Positions 23,443-35,064 of a stretch of 64,000 nucleotides of DNA are shown here, piece after piece (positions within the stretch are counted from its first letter, which is position 1; every line of letters begins with the position of its first letter). The notes under the pieces are model-generated. The model was given only the letters and a program-made list of their open reading frames with translations. It was not told the origin of the DNA and made no database searches. Location of the stretch: positions 217,711-281,710 of the forward strand of contig NW_006763143.1 of the NCBI RefSeq assembly GCF_000264905.1, written 5' to 3'. The translations under genes were made by a program, and so were the position numbers. Source of the DNA: Stereum hirsutum FP-91666 SS1 (taxonomy: Eukaryota; Basidiomycota; Agaricomycetes; Russulales; Stereaceae).

Positions 23443-24044
23443 AAAGATCCCTCTTCCCCTACAGCATGCTCTTCGCGATTGACAATTGGTGCAACACCTT
23501 TTCTTCTTCTCTTTTTTTATTTCCCTGATTGATGGTCACTTTCATTTGTGAGTAAGGCTGCAAAGAATGTTGTTGTGCATGAGCCTGAGAGTCCTGTAGT
23601 GCTTTGATCTCGTCATTTGGCACCAGCCAATCCATGTTCTCATTGTTGATTTTTATTTGGCAAGGCTCTGTGGACTTGTACGCTCCGGCTCCCATCAAAG
23701 ACGGTGCTCCGCCTCGTTCAGACAGACGGTCCAGTCCACTTCCAGTTTAATTGGCTGTAGTACTCGTCAGAGCCGCACTTATCTATCTTGACGATGTTTC
23801 CCGGAACCAGCGCACTTGGTGACTTGTCGCTTCACTCCTCCCGGACCCGACTTCTCCGCTCGAGAGCCTGAGACCTGAGCCTTATTAGCTCGACTGCGTC
23901 ATTAAGGCTCAGTTTTGGCCTTTCTTCAGACTTCCCTCTGACGAAAGGCCCACTTCCCTCTTCTGCAACTACCATCCCCACCCCCACTTATACCCACTCT
24001 CAATCACCTCCCCATCTATTGCGAATAACCTATCGTATTCGCTA
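23443..24044. other. Intergenic region
   Basis: Short ORFs only; a pyrimidine-rich stretch at 23930-24040 precedes the next possible start. Nothing else seen. Confidence 0.45.
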
Positions 24045-24603
24045 ATGCCCACTGCTAACGCTACTACCACTATCACCACGCACATTGCCGTCACATCCAA
24101 CCCCGCTCTCGCTCCCTCCTCCCCTACTCTTTCTGCCACCGACGTCAACGACGCCAAATTATCCCATCAACAGGATTCCGCGAGCTCCATCATCCTCGCT
24201 GTTACAGAATATCCTGAGCTTTCCGTCCTCTCTGGTCCTACATTCAAAGACGCCCGAGCCGCAGAGCACGATAAACAGCTCTCGAAGAAGGCTAGCGATC
24301 GAGCTAAGGGACGTACGAGTTATGCTCGGCACAAATGGGAATGTGACCGTGAAAGCAGAGGAGAAGGAATGTGCGGCGTTGGGAGAATCGATCTGGATGA
24401 GGGAGGAGGCGGATTGGTTGACTTTGAAGGGTGCAGAGGGTGCAGAGGGAGATTCTGACGTGTTCGACGTGCCGTCAAGGTCCTTGACGTACTTGAGCGG
24501 GCCACACTGGCAGGGGACAGATGGGGCGGCGAAGACGAAGGTGAAGCCTCTTGATCTCGTGAGGCCGACGAAGAGGCGCGGTGGTGTTCGTGGTATGCCA
24601 TAA
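24045..24603 (+). CDS. Possible small hypothetical protein
   Basis: Exon 1 from 24045 (MPTANATTTITTHIAVTSN) is Thr/Ala/Ser-rich and reaches AAEHDKQLSKKASDRAKG. A GT..AG intron of about 45-50 nt starting at GTACGAG near 24313 would join it to a frame reading EECAALGESIWMREEADW-like sequence and ending RPTKRRGGVRGMP. The C-terminal part looks more protein-like than chance. There is no domain and no close neighbour support. A read-through version ending at 24458 is the alternative. Confidence 0.35.
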
Positions 24604-26219
24604 AGCACAATGAATCTCGAGGTGCTAATTCTCTGTGCATAACACAAATATATATGACACCATGCTGATGATGAACGTCAACGTACGACTGTGAGCATAG
24701 TACCCAAAAGCCACCGTCCACTATAAAACTAACAATTATTCGAGAAACGGGACATAAGGGAAACAGCCTCGGCCTCGGGAATCGAAATACAGACAGAGAA
24801 TTTTCCGTCCAAGGCTTCTTCTGAGTCGATGAGCGCTCACTAAGGTTGGCAGTGCTGAGCGCCAGGGAGACCCGAGAGCACTGACTTCATCGCATTGGCC
24901 TTTGAGGCCTAAGCGTCGGAAACACTCCTATTCCATGGGGCAGTCAGATCCAAAAATCCGTGCAGAGCTCCATGCCCTCAAAAGAGCATTTGATCGGGTG
25001 ATATGGGGGTTGCTCTAGAGAACAATCGTTTCACTTACCGAGCCGCGCTCTATTAGGGCCATGCATGCACAGCGTGCAGTCTGAGTACGCGCCTTTTATC
25101 GATATGAATTCTTCAGCCGTACATGAAGAATTACTTGAGAATTGTATCAGTGGAAGACTGTAACCCCTTCGAAAGCGAGCCACACAGGTGCGCGCGTCGT
25201 GCGTCGATAATCAGGAAGATCGTGCTTGAAGAGTAAAATCGGTTGATGAGTGGTGTACAGATATGAGGGCTTCAGAGCACAGTGGGAGAGAACTGTTTAG
25301 AACGACTTCCATCGTCCTCGGCGAAGCCTGAGGGACGAACACCCAGTAGCGTTTATTTTAGAAGAAAGTCTGGGGTGAGTAATTTCAGTTGCATACTCCA
25401 TCCAAAATAATTAGCATAGCTCCGGGTAGGTCGCTGCTTGAGATGCTACTAGTTGAAGTGTGCTGAGCTCGAGACATGAAAGGTAAGGTAAGGTAATTCA
25501 AACAGCGGCAGAAAAAGATCGGATTCCGCCGAGGTGTCCAAACTCCGCTGCACGAAAATCCTCAGCCTTTTTGACGCAGGTTTGACCGTTTCTGCTAACA
25601 CCCCCAAACCTCCTTGTGTAGGAGCTCTCATTATTATCTGGGCCACGGACATCTATGCTACCGCTCCTATCATTCTTTGGAAAATAGGTTATGCCATACA
25701 TATACTTATCAGGCATAGTTCAATCGCTGAACTCTTACGGTGACAACACGCTACTACACCGTGGACAATAGCCAAGCGTCTACAGCTGTGCGATTACATT
25801 CACATGTTCGTCAATCATGCTGTTGAAACCAGTGAAACGCGATGAAAAAGAACTCACTCCTGCTTATGTTCACTTGTTTGGATCGCGCCCAGTCGAGCCC
25901 TCGATTTTAGTGCACAGAGCGCATCATGATCGAATAATGAGACATGGCTACCTGGAGCCATTCAACCGACGAGCGGAGCATGGGATACCATAGCATGGAT
26001 CGAGTCCAGTGGCGTTTCATGTACGCGACGAGCCTCACCTGTTCAGCTGGAATTATAGGGGAGGGTCGATGCTTAAGTGGTGTAGGGAAGTCGGACACCG
26101 AGCTCTTTGCCACTGTATAAGAGCGAGCATGTCCTGTATGGCACTGTCTCATCTCACCCAGAGCACTCGCATCACCCTTTCACCACCTTCAGCACCCCAG
26201 CAAACTTTTCTTGACCGAC
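24604..26219. other. Long intergenic region without a gene
   Basis: No ORF longer than about 100 codons with protein-like content. From about 25900 the sequence resembles the region upstream of the second secreted-protein gene (for example CATCATGATCGA), so the last 300 bases are the duplicated promoter. Confidence 0.5.
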
Positions 26220-26517
26220 ATGCAGCTCCTCGCTCTCACCGCCATTGTCGCCTTTGCCCTCGGTGGCGTCCAAGCCTACAACCCCATCGGAAAGCATTGT
26301 GATGTCCCCGGTATGTTCAACGTGTTTTCCCCATCAAATTATGCATTGATCAAACCTTTATCCTCTAGGTGGGTACGGCTGCTCGCAGGACGACTCCCTG
26401 AACGGGGGTAACGCTTTCATCTACACTTGCTCCGGAAACAACGCCTTTGTGTACTCCTCCGGCTGCGCATGCCCCACTTGCTGTGTGTCAACTACGGGCG
26501 GTGCCCATTGTACTTAG
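26220..26517 (+). CDS. Small secreted cysteine-rich protein, copy A
   Basis: Two exons (26220-26310, 26369-26517) encode 79 residues. Residues 1-19 (MQLLALTAIVAFALGGVQA) are a clear signal peptide. The mature part begins YNPIGKHCDVPGGGYGCSQD, continues NAFIYTCSGNNAFVYSSGC and ends ACPTCCVSTTGGAHCT. It has eight cysteines, so four disulfides are likely, with the spacing C..C..C..C-x-C-x2-CC..C. The pattern resembles small secreted proteins of Agaricomycetes with no assigned function. It is not a hydrophobin, whose first cysteine doublet comes earlier. It is duplicated as copy B 1.2 kb downstream. Confidence 0.85.
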
Positions 26518-27550
26518 ACAAACAAGGAATACCGGCAAGTATCGTAAGTCAGATTTCGCGATCCAAGTCATCTGTAAGCTGCAGTATCTGACATGCCGTC
26601 GGCTCTGAATCCTAGAGTGTTTTCGCATAGTGCCTTCGGCTTTTGATTTGTACCGTATAGGGTCGGACTCTATTTATACCGTGTAATGTCAATCCTCTCG
26701 ATTTCTTGAGCTTCTGTGTATCATCTGGAGTGATTCTGGAGATTCAAATACTGTCACATTGCTCTCCCTCAACGCCGGCCTCGAAGGCATTGACGATCGT
26801 GGGCTCTGGCCATTGACGGTGTATGCGGACAGTATTCAGCTGGTATGTACGCCGACCAACACGGAACTTTTATGTGCTCTTCACTACCAAATGATGACCA
26901 TGCTGATACTTATGTCCGTCTCATCAGATCGTGCGAATAGGACTGATTAAGGCTGTTGGGTCACTTACACCCGAACATTCTGGCATCGGTTTGGGGATAA
27001 ACCTCGAATGGATATGGTATGTGGTTTGTCTTGCGCTGGCAACGTCACGATCGTGGTCCAAGAGCATCACGTTTGGGGTCTTCAATTTATGTGGTGCCGA
27101 ATATGAAAAGCTTTCATGAAAACTAAATCCGTAAAACGAACAACTGCCTCAGTGGAGACGGTCGCTGGATAGTTCACAGCAGTCGTGTTGACTCTTCCGA
27201 TCACACTCACTCTCTCCTATCATTCCTGTGACAGTCTCTCTCTCGGTGCTCAGATGGCATCATGATCGAGTGATGGAATAAATAGCGCAAGGGCTGTCCA
27301 GAGGCTGCACCATCGAGTGAAGCATGTGGTACCCCACAACAAGTGTCAGTCTCTGTAGTGTTCACTGGGCTTGTCGTGCTCTCAGAGGAGTGGAGTCAAA
27401 TGATTGTGGCATTGGATGACCGAGCATCTCATTTCTTACGGCTATATAAGGTCGGAGAGTCCATACAGCACAATACCAACTCACCTCGTCAAAAAACTCA
27501 GATCGCACTCGTAACATCACCACTACACATCCACCCTCTTCTCAGCAAAC
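26518..27550. other. Spacer between the two secreted-protein genes, including duplicated flanks
   Basis: Just after copy A, CCTTCGGCTT..GATTTGTACCGTAT matches the segment after copy B, so 3' UTRs were duplicated too. Upstream of copy B, CATCATGATCGAGTGATGG repeats the segment upstream of copy A. A TATA-like CTATATAAG lies at about 27441, roughly 110 bases before the copy B start. No gene is seen in the middle. Confidence 0.5.
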
Positions 27551-27863
27551 ATGCAACTTCTGGCTATTGCATCCCTTGTCGTATTCGCCTTCAGCGGCGT
27601 TCAGGCTTATAACCCTATCGGACAACCTTGCGATAGTCCTGGTGCGTACAGTCCTGTTTCATCGCTGTCTCGGTATAATACTCATATTCCTTGACTTCAT
27701 CATCTATCGTGTAGGTGGTTACGGGTGCTCTCAGGACGCCTCCATCAACGGGGGTAACGCTTTCGTGTACACCTGCTCAGGCAGCGACGTCTTCGTCTAT
27801 TCTGCGGGTTGTGCGTGTCCCACCTGCTGTGTGGCAACTACGGGAGGTGCATACTGCACTTAG
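27551..27863 (+). CDS. Small secreted cysteine-rich protein, copy B
   Basis: Two exons (27551-27641, 27715-27863) encode 79 residues, the same length and intron position as copy A. Signal peptide MQLLAIASLVVFAFSGVQA; mature protein YNPIGQPCDSPGGGYGCSQD ... VYTCSGSDVFVYSAGCACPT ... CCVATTGGAYCT. All eight cysteines are conserved with copy A, while loop residues differ (DDSLNGG/DASINGG, GNNAF/GSDVF), as expected for constraint on the disulfide frame. A TATA-like box about 110 bases upstream of the start suggests strong regulated expression. Function unknown; effector-like or cell-surface roles are possible. Confidence 0.87.
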
Positions 27864-28427
27864 ACTAACAAAGACGGTCACCGAGATGTCGTGAGTGTGA
27901 TTTCTCTCTCGAATTTCTTCATCCAGCACCTGATGTCTTGCCAGCTTTGAACAGTGCCAGTGAAGTTACATTATGTCCGCTAGTACTTACCTTCGGCTTC
28001 CGATTTGTACCGTATCATTCGCTCTGTCTGTATCGTGTAATACTATAAGCCCCCATCCTTTTGGATGGGAAGCTTAAGCTTAAGTGGGCAAGCTGTTTGC
28101 GTACCCTTCAAAAATCTGAGGCAAAAATCACTGTGTTGCTTTGGTCGGACGAAGCGCCACAGCGGATTGTGCCGGAACGCCACTAAAGTATTCGCCGCGC
28201 GAATGTTGAAATCGTGTCGTGAGCTTCCTTCCCTGACCATCGCCTTTATCTGCTGAGTCACTTACACCACGATCATCTCTACAAACTTTGTCCAGGGACA
28301 ACAACGCGAAGTTATTGTTGTGCATCAGTCCGAATGTGTACTTGATCTCAAGTTCAAGTTCACTACTCAATTCTTTGATCCTGGCCACTTGCGCCGAGTA
28401 GTGCAAGCACGATAAATTCTCTCGCTA
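27864..28427. other. Intergenic region before the ATPase gene
   Basis: It contains the duplicated 3' flank of secreted copy B and the promoter side of the ATPase gene. Short ORFs only. Confidence 0.5.
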
Positions 28428-31005
28428 ATGGCAGGTGAGTGATACCCGCTACTTAATTGGTGACTTAGAAACGTTCTTATATGTGACTTCCAGGTCGGGG
28501 ACGTGGTACATATTATAAGAACCTTTATGGTGGCGGGCGAGGAAGAGGCGGTGGTGGCAACGGGAGCGGTTCCCAGACTCCTCAAGGCCAGCATCCTCAC
28601 AAACGCTTTCGCGCGAATGATGGTAGGCCTTAATGTGCCATGAATTTCACATGTTTGATAGCTGGTGCATTCATCATTTATCTTGTAGATCTTGCGCGCA
28701 CGTTTGATGTGTTACAGTCCGAGCTGCTCAGGTTGGATGGAAAGTCGTATCCGGCATATCGGGATATCGAAGGTAAGTAGGCCTCGAAGAGGTACGACCA
28801 TCGTTGACGAACTAAATATAACTCATCGATTCGTATAGGCTCATGGGATTATTCCTATTTTTGCTTGCATGTCGACCATGTCCAGAGCGACCCTTACGCT
28901 CCCCCGAGCAAACTTCGCCTGCACGTTAAACATGACGCGGCTAAGTTCCCTAGGGACCTATACTTAAACTCAATACGGTGAGTCATGCTTTCCAATGGGG
29001 CTCTAACGACTCATTCTTCAACTATGCGCATAGGACTATAGCTCTATCTGACTTCCTCACACGACGCCTGGTCAATGCTGTCGTCACTAAATCGCTCGGT
29101 TCGAGATCATCGGGATGGGGAGGGGCCAAGGGTGGAGATATCAATGTTGACAAACCTGGCCAACAAATCCTCCAGAGAAGCTCGATCGTCATCGGTGACA
29201 CGGGAATTGAGGCGCGCTTTACGCTTGGTCTTCCTGCACAAGGTGAACTATGCTCCACCGTTTCTCGCTATCTCTTCCTGACGTGCACATCACAGGTCGA
29301 ACTATCATGGGCCAACTAGCAACAGAGATATTCCGGTCGGAATTGCCCTCCTTGGCGAAACAACTGGTATATGCGTCTCATGATGCAAAGGAGCTTGACT
29401 TGTATATTAAAAGCATAGAAGACCAGGAGACTTTGCGGGAGCTCGTTCGATCAGCCGGTTTGTCTCATGTTTGACGTTCTCCAAGCTCGTAGGGCTTGAT
29501 ATGTATGATACCACTCCAGGTCTATCCGCGTTTGTGGCCAATGGCGCACTCCTCCCGCGAGCAAGCGGGGCTTCAGATCTGCCTCTACGCCACTCAAGCC
29601 TTGTGAAATTCAGGTCGCCCGCGAATCTGGAGCGCAAGTTCACGTTACCGAGTGGCCGCGAGGTTTCTGGCATGGGCATACCAGAAGGCATCACCCTGAT
29701 CACCGGAGGCGGTTTTCATGTAGGTAAATCGTCTGAGAAAAAACTTTTTGCGCTAATTCAGCGGCGGTAGGGAAAATCAACGCTTTTAGATGCCCTATCC
29801 ATGGGATGCTACAATCATATTCCAGGAGGTGTGTCTCTTCAGCCAAACCTCTCCGTACATGTCGACTTACTGGATCTTCAGATGGACGAGAGTTTGTCGT
29901 AACTTCGTCATCATGCGTCTCCATTCAAGGCGAAGACGGGCGGTCAATCGAGAATGTTGATATTTCTCCCTTTATCAACAACCTCCCCGGCGGATTATCC
30001 ACCACCTCGTTCTCCACGAAGGATGCGAGCGGAAGCACGTCAATGGCGGCCGGGGTGATTGAGGTGTGTTTCGCCTCTGTGTTGTCCTATTAAGGCTAAT
30101 CATATTTGAACCAGGCGCTTGAGCTCGGCGCCGACACCATTCTCTTTGACGAGGATACTTGTGCTACGAATTTCCTCATCCGCGATAGACGAATGCAGAG
30201 GCTCATCAAAGCGGATCCCATCACGCCTCTAATCTTCAAAGCTAGTATCACAATATCTCACAGCGTCGTTTGAGTATACTTAATCCTGAACATTGACTCA
30301 ATTTATCGATCAGATCCGTTCCATGTACAGAGAACACAGATGTTCGTCGGTGCTTGTTATTGGTGGTTGCGGTATGGATCCTTCCCGATATAATTGTACG
30401 AAAAAAAGGCGCTCACGACTTCGTTTTTGTAGGTGATTATTGCGACGTTGCCGATCTGGTTCTTGAAATGCGAAACTACGAGTGCCACGACATCACGGAT
30501 GCAGCACGGTCCATATCACAAGAGATCCCGTCTGTGGTCTCCGAGCATGAGGGTAAGTAGACAGTCTCCAACTCCTCTTAGTGTCTGTCTAAGGCTCGGC
30601 ATCGATTTTGGCGACACTTTAGACGTCGCATTTGGCAAAGTCGCGCATCGACACCTCAATATCAGAACACTTCCCCTCCCTGGAGCAAAGCTTGCCGTCC
30701 GTGGTCGTGCGACGATTCAATTTACTGAGGACAATAGCCTCAACTTGAACTCGCTCGTGCAGCTCTGCCACGACAGCCAGACGAGGTCTATCGCATCTGC
30801 TCTCAAGAAGATAGCAAAGGAGAAAGATACAACCATCACAGACGCACTACGCAGGATCAGTGAGAATCTGGACAGGCAGGGGCTAGATGTCTTGATGGAG
30901 GAAGGAAGGATTGATGGCTTCTTAGCGAGGCCGCGAGCGTTGGAGCTTGGGATGGCTCTGAACCGGTTGGTGAGTGGAAAGGTCTGGATTGTTGTCGAGG
31001 CTTAG
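28428..31005 (+). CDS. ABC-class P-loop ATPase (PF09818-like, MRB1590 relative)
   Basis: Long multi-exon gene (at least 11 introns) for a protein of about 570-600 residues. The N-terminus MAGRGRGTYYKNLYGGGRGR with more Arg-Gly repeats is a likely RNA-binding RGG tail. The body carries the family signatures: YPAYRDIEGSW, VHVKHDAAKFPRDLY-like RLHVKHDAAKFP, QILQRSSIVIG, AFVANGALLPR, then Walker A ITGGGFHGKSTLL, SSCVSIQGEDGR, the Walker B-like ILFDEDTCATNFLIRD and SVLVIGGCGDYCDVADLV. MRB1590 of trypanosomes, in this family, binds RNA. An intron (about 29719-29769) cuts Walker A between His and Gly-Lys-Ser. The intron at 30241-30313 begins GC. The last intron (30553-30622) must end at the TTTAG before GACGTCGCA to avoid stops. 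Confidence 0.85.
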
Positions 31006-31811
31006 TAGCTAATCGTATTCGCAGCGTTGAGCATAGGTCGAGCTGAATAATTTATAAACAGAGTGTATCGCCGCGTCGGCTCACAGCCTGTCCACCTCAA
31101 GACTTTGGAGCTGCAATCTCCAGTAGAAATATGTATTAATACATCTCTGAGGGGAGTAGCGTACGCCCTAATGTAATAAGATGCTATTCCGCTAATGTCG
31201 TCAAACGAACCCGAAAGGATATCATACGTTGGAGGATATCTGTCGCTGGAAAGTAGAAGCTGTCCAGCCATAGGTCCTTCGTAAACGAGCACCAATCCTA
31301 AATCGGTATCATTGTTAGTGCTCCGTATCCTTGTTGAGAAAAATACAATCCAGTCGCGCTCACCATTTCATTAGCCAAGGACTCATTGTGGGATCAGGAT
31401 GGGGCTACGATAAGCAGTCGAATGTGTCAATCTTCATGGAGAGCGGAAGATAGAAGAAGGACGAACACGATGGAATGTGACCGGTCTGGCTCTCTTCGCA
31501 GGAGGATCAAACCGGACGGATGATCCGGCAGACTGGATCACTTCGAAACCGACGCTATTGAGGTATTTTAGTGAAAACGTCCCAATCGCCGCTATCTTGA
31601 AGCAAGTCATACGCACCGTTTCATTGCCTGTTGAGTCAAAGTCAAGATAGATACTGTGAGCATTAGAGAATATGCATACGCACACGTTCAAACTCTTGCC
31701 AACGTAGCTGCCCCCTCTTTTCTCTCGCTTCAGCGCTGTCTCCGGCATGTTCGTCATAATCAAGAAGTTGGTGGAACACCTGGTGGTGGATGAAGGTCAA
31801 TTATACAGAGA
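31006..31811. other. Region with unresolved minus-strand coding signals
   Basis: Minus-strand pieces such as YLDFDSTGNET (about 31640) and LVYEGPMAGQLLLSSDRY (about 31270) look protein-like and are flanked by possible splice sites, but I could not join them into one frame. A small gene or remnant is possible. Confidence 0.3.
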
Positions 31812-33902
31812 TTATGACCCCGTCGAGGACCCACTAACCTTCATAGTCTTCTTTCCTAGCCGGTATTGTTCTGGAAGGAACTCTACAAGCGGTTCGGACC
31901 AGTCTTCCAAAACCTCCGGTTCAGGTGTCCGAGGGCGCTCAATCCCGACGACCTGAACCGCAGATTTCCGAGCCTTCACTTTCTTCTTCGGCGGACACAA
32001 CTCGTTGATGGCCGTACGAAAAGCATGCCCCGACATTGCAGGCTCTCCCGGTATCCCTATTGACAAAGCTCCTAGAAACAGTTCCAAGACAGTGTCGTCC
32101 GACGACTCGCCGTTGCCGACTGATATTGGGCTAGATGTATGGATAAAATTCCGTGCCGCAGAGGGTCGATCTGAATCGTCGGACCGAGGGTATCCAAGTC
32201 GCTTTGGTACAGCACCAGGGGACTCAGGCCTGTCCAATATCCCCGCAAAATGCTCTCCGTAGACGTAATCATCTACACCCGCCCAGAACTCGTCGAACGT
32301 GACATAGAAGACTTCCGGTCGTGGATCGTTCGCATAAGCGTCGATGAGGGGCACTATGGAGAAGTGCAACCAAGGTAGGGCTAAAGAGAAAGATTGTCCA
32401 CGGACATATACTCCTACAGACCCCCACGATGAATATCCTTTCCAGTCTTCGGGATGAGACTGATCTGGGACTCCTCTGGGTTGTACGAAGAGGACTTCGT
32501 CTAGGAAGTGTGGAACATGCTCGAGGCCTTCCGCATGCGTGCCAAGCTCGAGGACGTGCCTCTTTAGTTCGATACCAAAGTCACTGTCGAGGATGCTGTA
32601 ATGGAACTCATAGGCTGATGTTGCGAAGAACAACGAATAATCAGCGTGACTTCGATTATCGAGATGTAGGAGGAAATATGGACTCACCAGCGGATAGGTC
32701 CCCTAAATCGTCGTACAAAGCGTTGTCGAACTTGGTGATCTCGGTGGGATCATTCTCCTGATATATGCAATTTTTCAAGATTCAATTGCCCGAACGGTAT
32801 GAATAGTAAACCTGTCGCCCTACTCACAAGAGCTTCACCTAAACCACGAAGAAACGGTAACACCTGCAACGACGTGCCACTGAAACCAACAAGTCGGTCT
32901 AGCCCATATAATGGACTTTGGTGTATCGAATCCCGGTACTCGTTTTTCAATTTTGCCACGGCTCTTGTCCCATCTTCGGGCTGAAAATGAACTAGGTTAA
33001 TCAAGAAACATGATGATGGAGGATGGACGCGCGCACGATGCGTAGATTGAAAAATGGACGGAACGCTTCGCAGGAAACGAGACGGAGAGAAAAGTCCTCC
33101 GTCATCATTTCTGTGGGGCAGTAAATCAGTCCAAGAGTGCCCGGATCCCGCGCCGTGATTGTTCTCACCTATTATCTCTCCTACTTGAGCGAGGCAGCTC
33201 GCGAGTCGCCACAGGAACTTTGCATCTGTCTTGTACGCCCTCTCTAGTGCGGAGGGGGTCTTGATACCCATCCTTTCAAAATCATCGAATAGTTGGACCG
33301 CCCCCGACCAGGCTGCGTGGGCGATCTATATCCCACCACCGTGTCAGCCGTTGTTTCATAGAGTCAAGAAGCAGGAGAGAGCGAACCGTCATCGTATGCA
33401 TGGACATCCTGAACCCATTGTCCATCTGCACTTCGGCTCGTGAACGATCCGAAGGTGCCTGAGGGCGGACCTCGATCCGAGTTAGGACTTCGCCTTGCCG
33501 CTTTATGTGTGGAAAGAACATGTCGGGATTGGTGCGCCACATCTCAAGTGTATCCTTCACTTTATCCTATATTGAGAACGATTATAGCTTCGTTCAGGGC
33601 TTAGACCGATACGGCGAGTATTGAAAAGGACGCACAAGTTCTGAAATCGCGACGGCACGTAGCAAGTTTATATCGATGTTGGGCGGTCGGTGACCTGCCA
33701 AGTCCGCAACTTTTGTGGTTTAAGCGTAGTGGGTCTACAATGAGCGGTAGTGTAAAGTACTCACTATGCCGACGCTGAACGTCAAGAGGTTTGTTAGTTG
33801 TGGCCCGATATGTAGTCAGGTTGATGCGACATACTCTGAGCCATTCAAGTGAGCTTTCGCCACGTCGTCGTCTACCAGAATATCATCGAAATGTGATATC
33901 AT
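31812..33902 (-). CDS. Hypothetical multi-exon protein, 5' end uncertain
   Basis: Minus-strand gene with at least seven exons. Protein-like blocks in order are: FDDILVDDDVAKAHLNGSE, LAGHRPPNIDINLLRAVAIS, VKDTLEMWRTNPDMFFPHIK, QVDNGFRM-like QMDNGFRMSMHTMT, AAWSGAVQLFDDFERMGIK, DAKFLWRLASCLAQVGEII, LYGLDRLVGFSGTSLQVLPF, FDNALYDDLGDL, and a last exon (from about 32660) with YEFHYSILDSDFGIELKRHV, SFSLALPWLHFSIVPLIDA and the basic PPKKKVKARKSAV near the C-terminus. No known domain is recognised. The product is probably 550-650 residues and soluble. Start 33902 is one option; exons further up to about 34470 (MASNYTQRAKRWKTTPY) may also belong. Confidence 0.5.
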
Positions 33903-35064
33903 AGGACGGAGGAAATGAACTTACCTGATACTGGGGAGTGTTCTCGGAGGCCGACATATCGACCGTACTGAACAGAACATATGATACAGTGAAAGTACCT
34001 GAAAATGGGCGCCTGTGAATCATGCCTGATGAGACAAGTTAAACAAACGATTCGGAGAGTGTACCACATACCTAATGCGTTCTAGTACACCAATACGAGC
34101 AAGTATTACTTAGTGGTCGGAATGATCCATGACTGGGAACATACTCCAGCAAGGTGGAAAACCAACTCTAGACCCGTCAGCCAAGGTTGATACCTGAAAG
34201 GTCTTCTATTGTAAAACGGATGAGAAATTATGGCTCTTCCTTCGTCTTCACCGAGTAAAGCCAGAACCCTGCCGTCACAATCCCGACCACGGACCGAGGT
34301 TTGTCGTCAGAAGGTCGGCGTTAGAAGGACAATTCGCTCACCATTCTTCCCATTCTTTTCGACCAGACGGAGAAGTACAATGTTAGAAGACGTTACAGAT
34401 CCATTCTGCGAGGTATGGGGTCGTTTTCCAACGCTTTGCGCGTTGCGTATAGTTGGAAGCCATTGTCAAGAGCTCGGATTGTCCCGTCACAGTTGTCTGG
34501 TGTCTTCTGTCTGTCTTGAAATGAAAGTGAGAGTGAAGTACTCGTAAAGGGATTGTGCGGGAAGGTTGGCTAAAAGTTGGTTTCCCTATATACGCATGTC
34601 TGAGGAGCTCCAGATCGACACGCACTCCTGTCTCAGAGAAGAAAATCTGGGATATTACCACCACATCCGATTCATCTCACGCAGCATTGCTAAGGTGTCT
34701 CCAAAGCGTATCAGCGGATGATGAGACAGCTTGGCTTTATTTGAGACTAAGTAGTGATTGCAGAAGAGAAAGGAAAGGGATGAGGGAAAGGGGCATCGGA
34801 GCGGGATGTTGGAACGGTGGAAGCTTAGTCAGCAATTTCATCTGTATTGTGGCGTATATGAGGTGTGGCCTAAGCAGTAGCGTACTTACTGGAAAGAACT
34901 CTCAAGGACGTCCTCTGTAAGACTGCATCTACCAAGGACAACATGCAACATAGAACATGATAGATAAGACAGATATCAACTGCGTGACATTTCTACTGAT
35001 GCACAGTCACATGAATAAAGAGTTCCGAACACCGGTAAGACTAAGCTATCCATCGTCCACAAAC
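33903..35064. other. Possible upstream exons of the preceding gene and intergenic DNA
   Basis: The stretch 33903-34470 has several GT..AG pairs on the minus strand and may hold the true 5' exons of the gene ending at 31812. From 34500 to 35064 I see nothing convincing. Confidence 0.35.

Noticed and set aside
25483..25500. GGTAA tandem repeat as a structured element
   Set aside because: Only three short units; not more than expected by chance slippage.
26220..27863. Hydrophobin identity for the two small secreted proteins
   Set aside because: They have eight cysteines, but the order C, CC, C, C, CC, C of hydrophobins is absent; only one CC pair is present.
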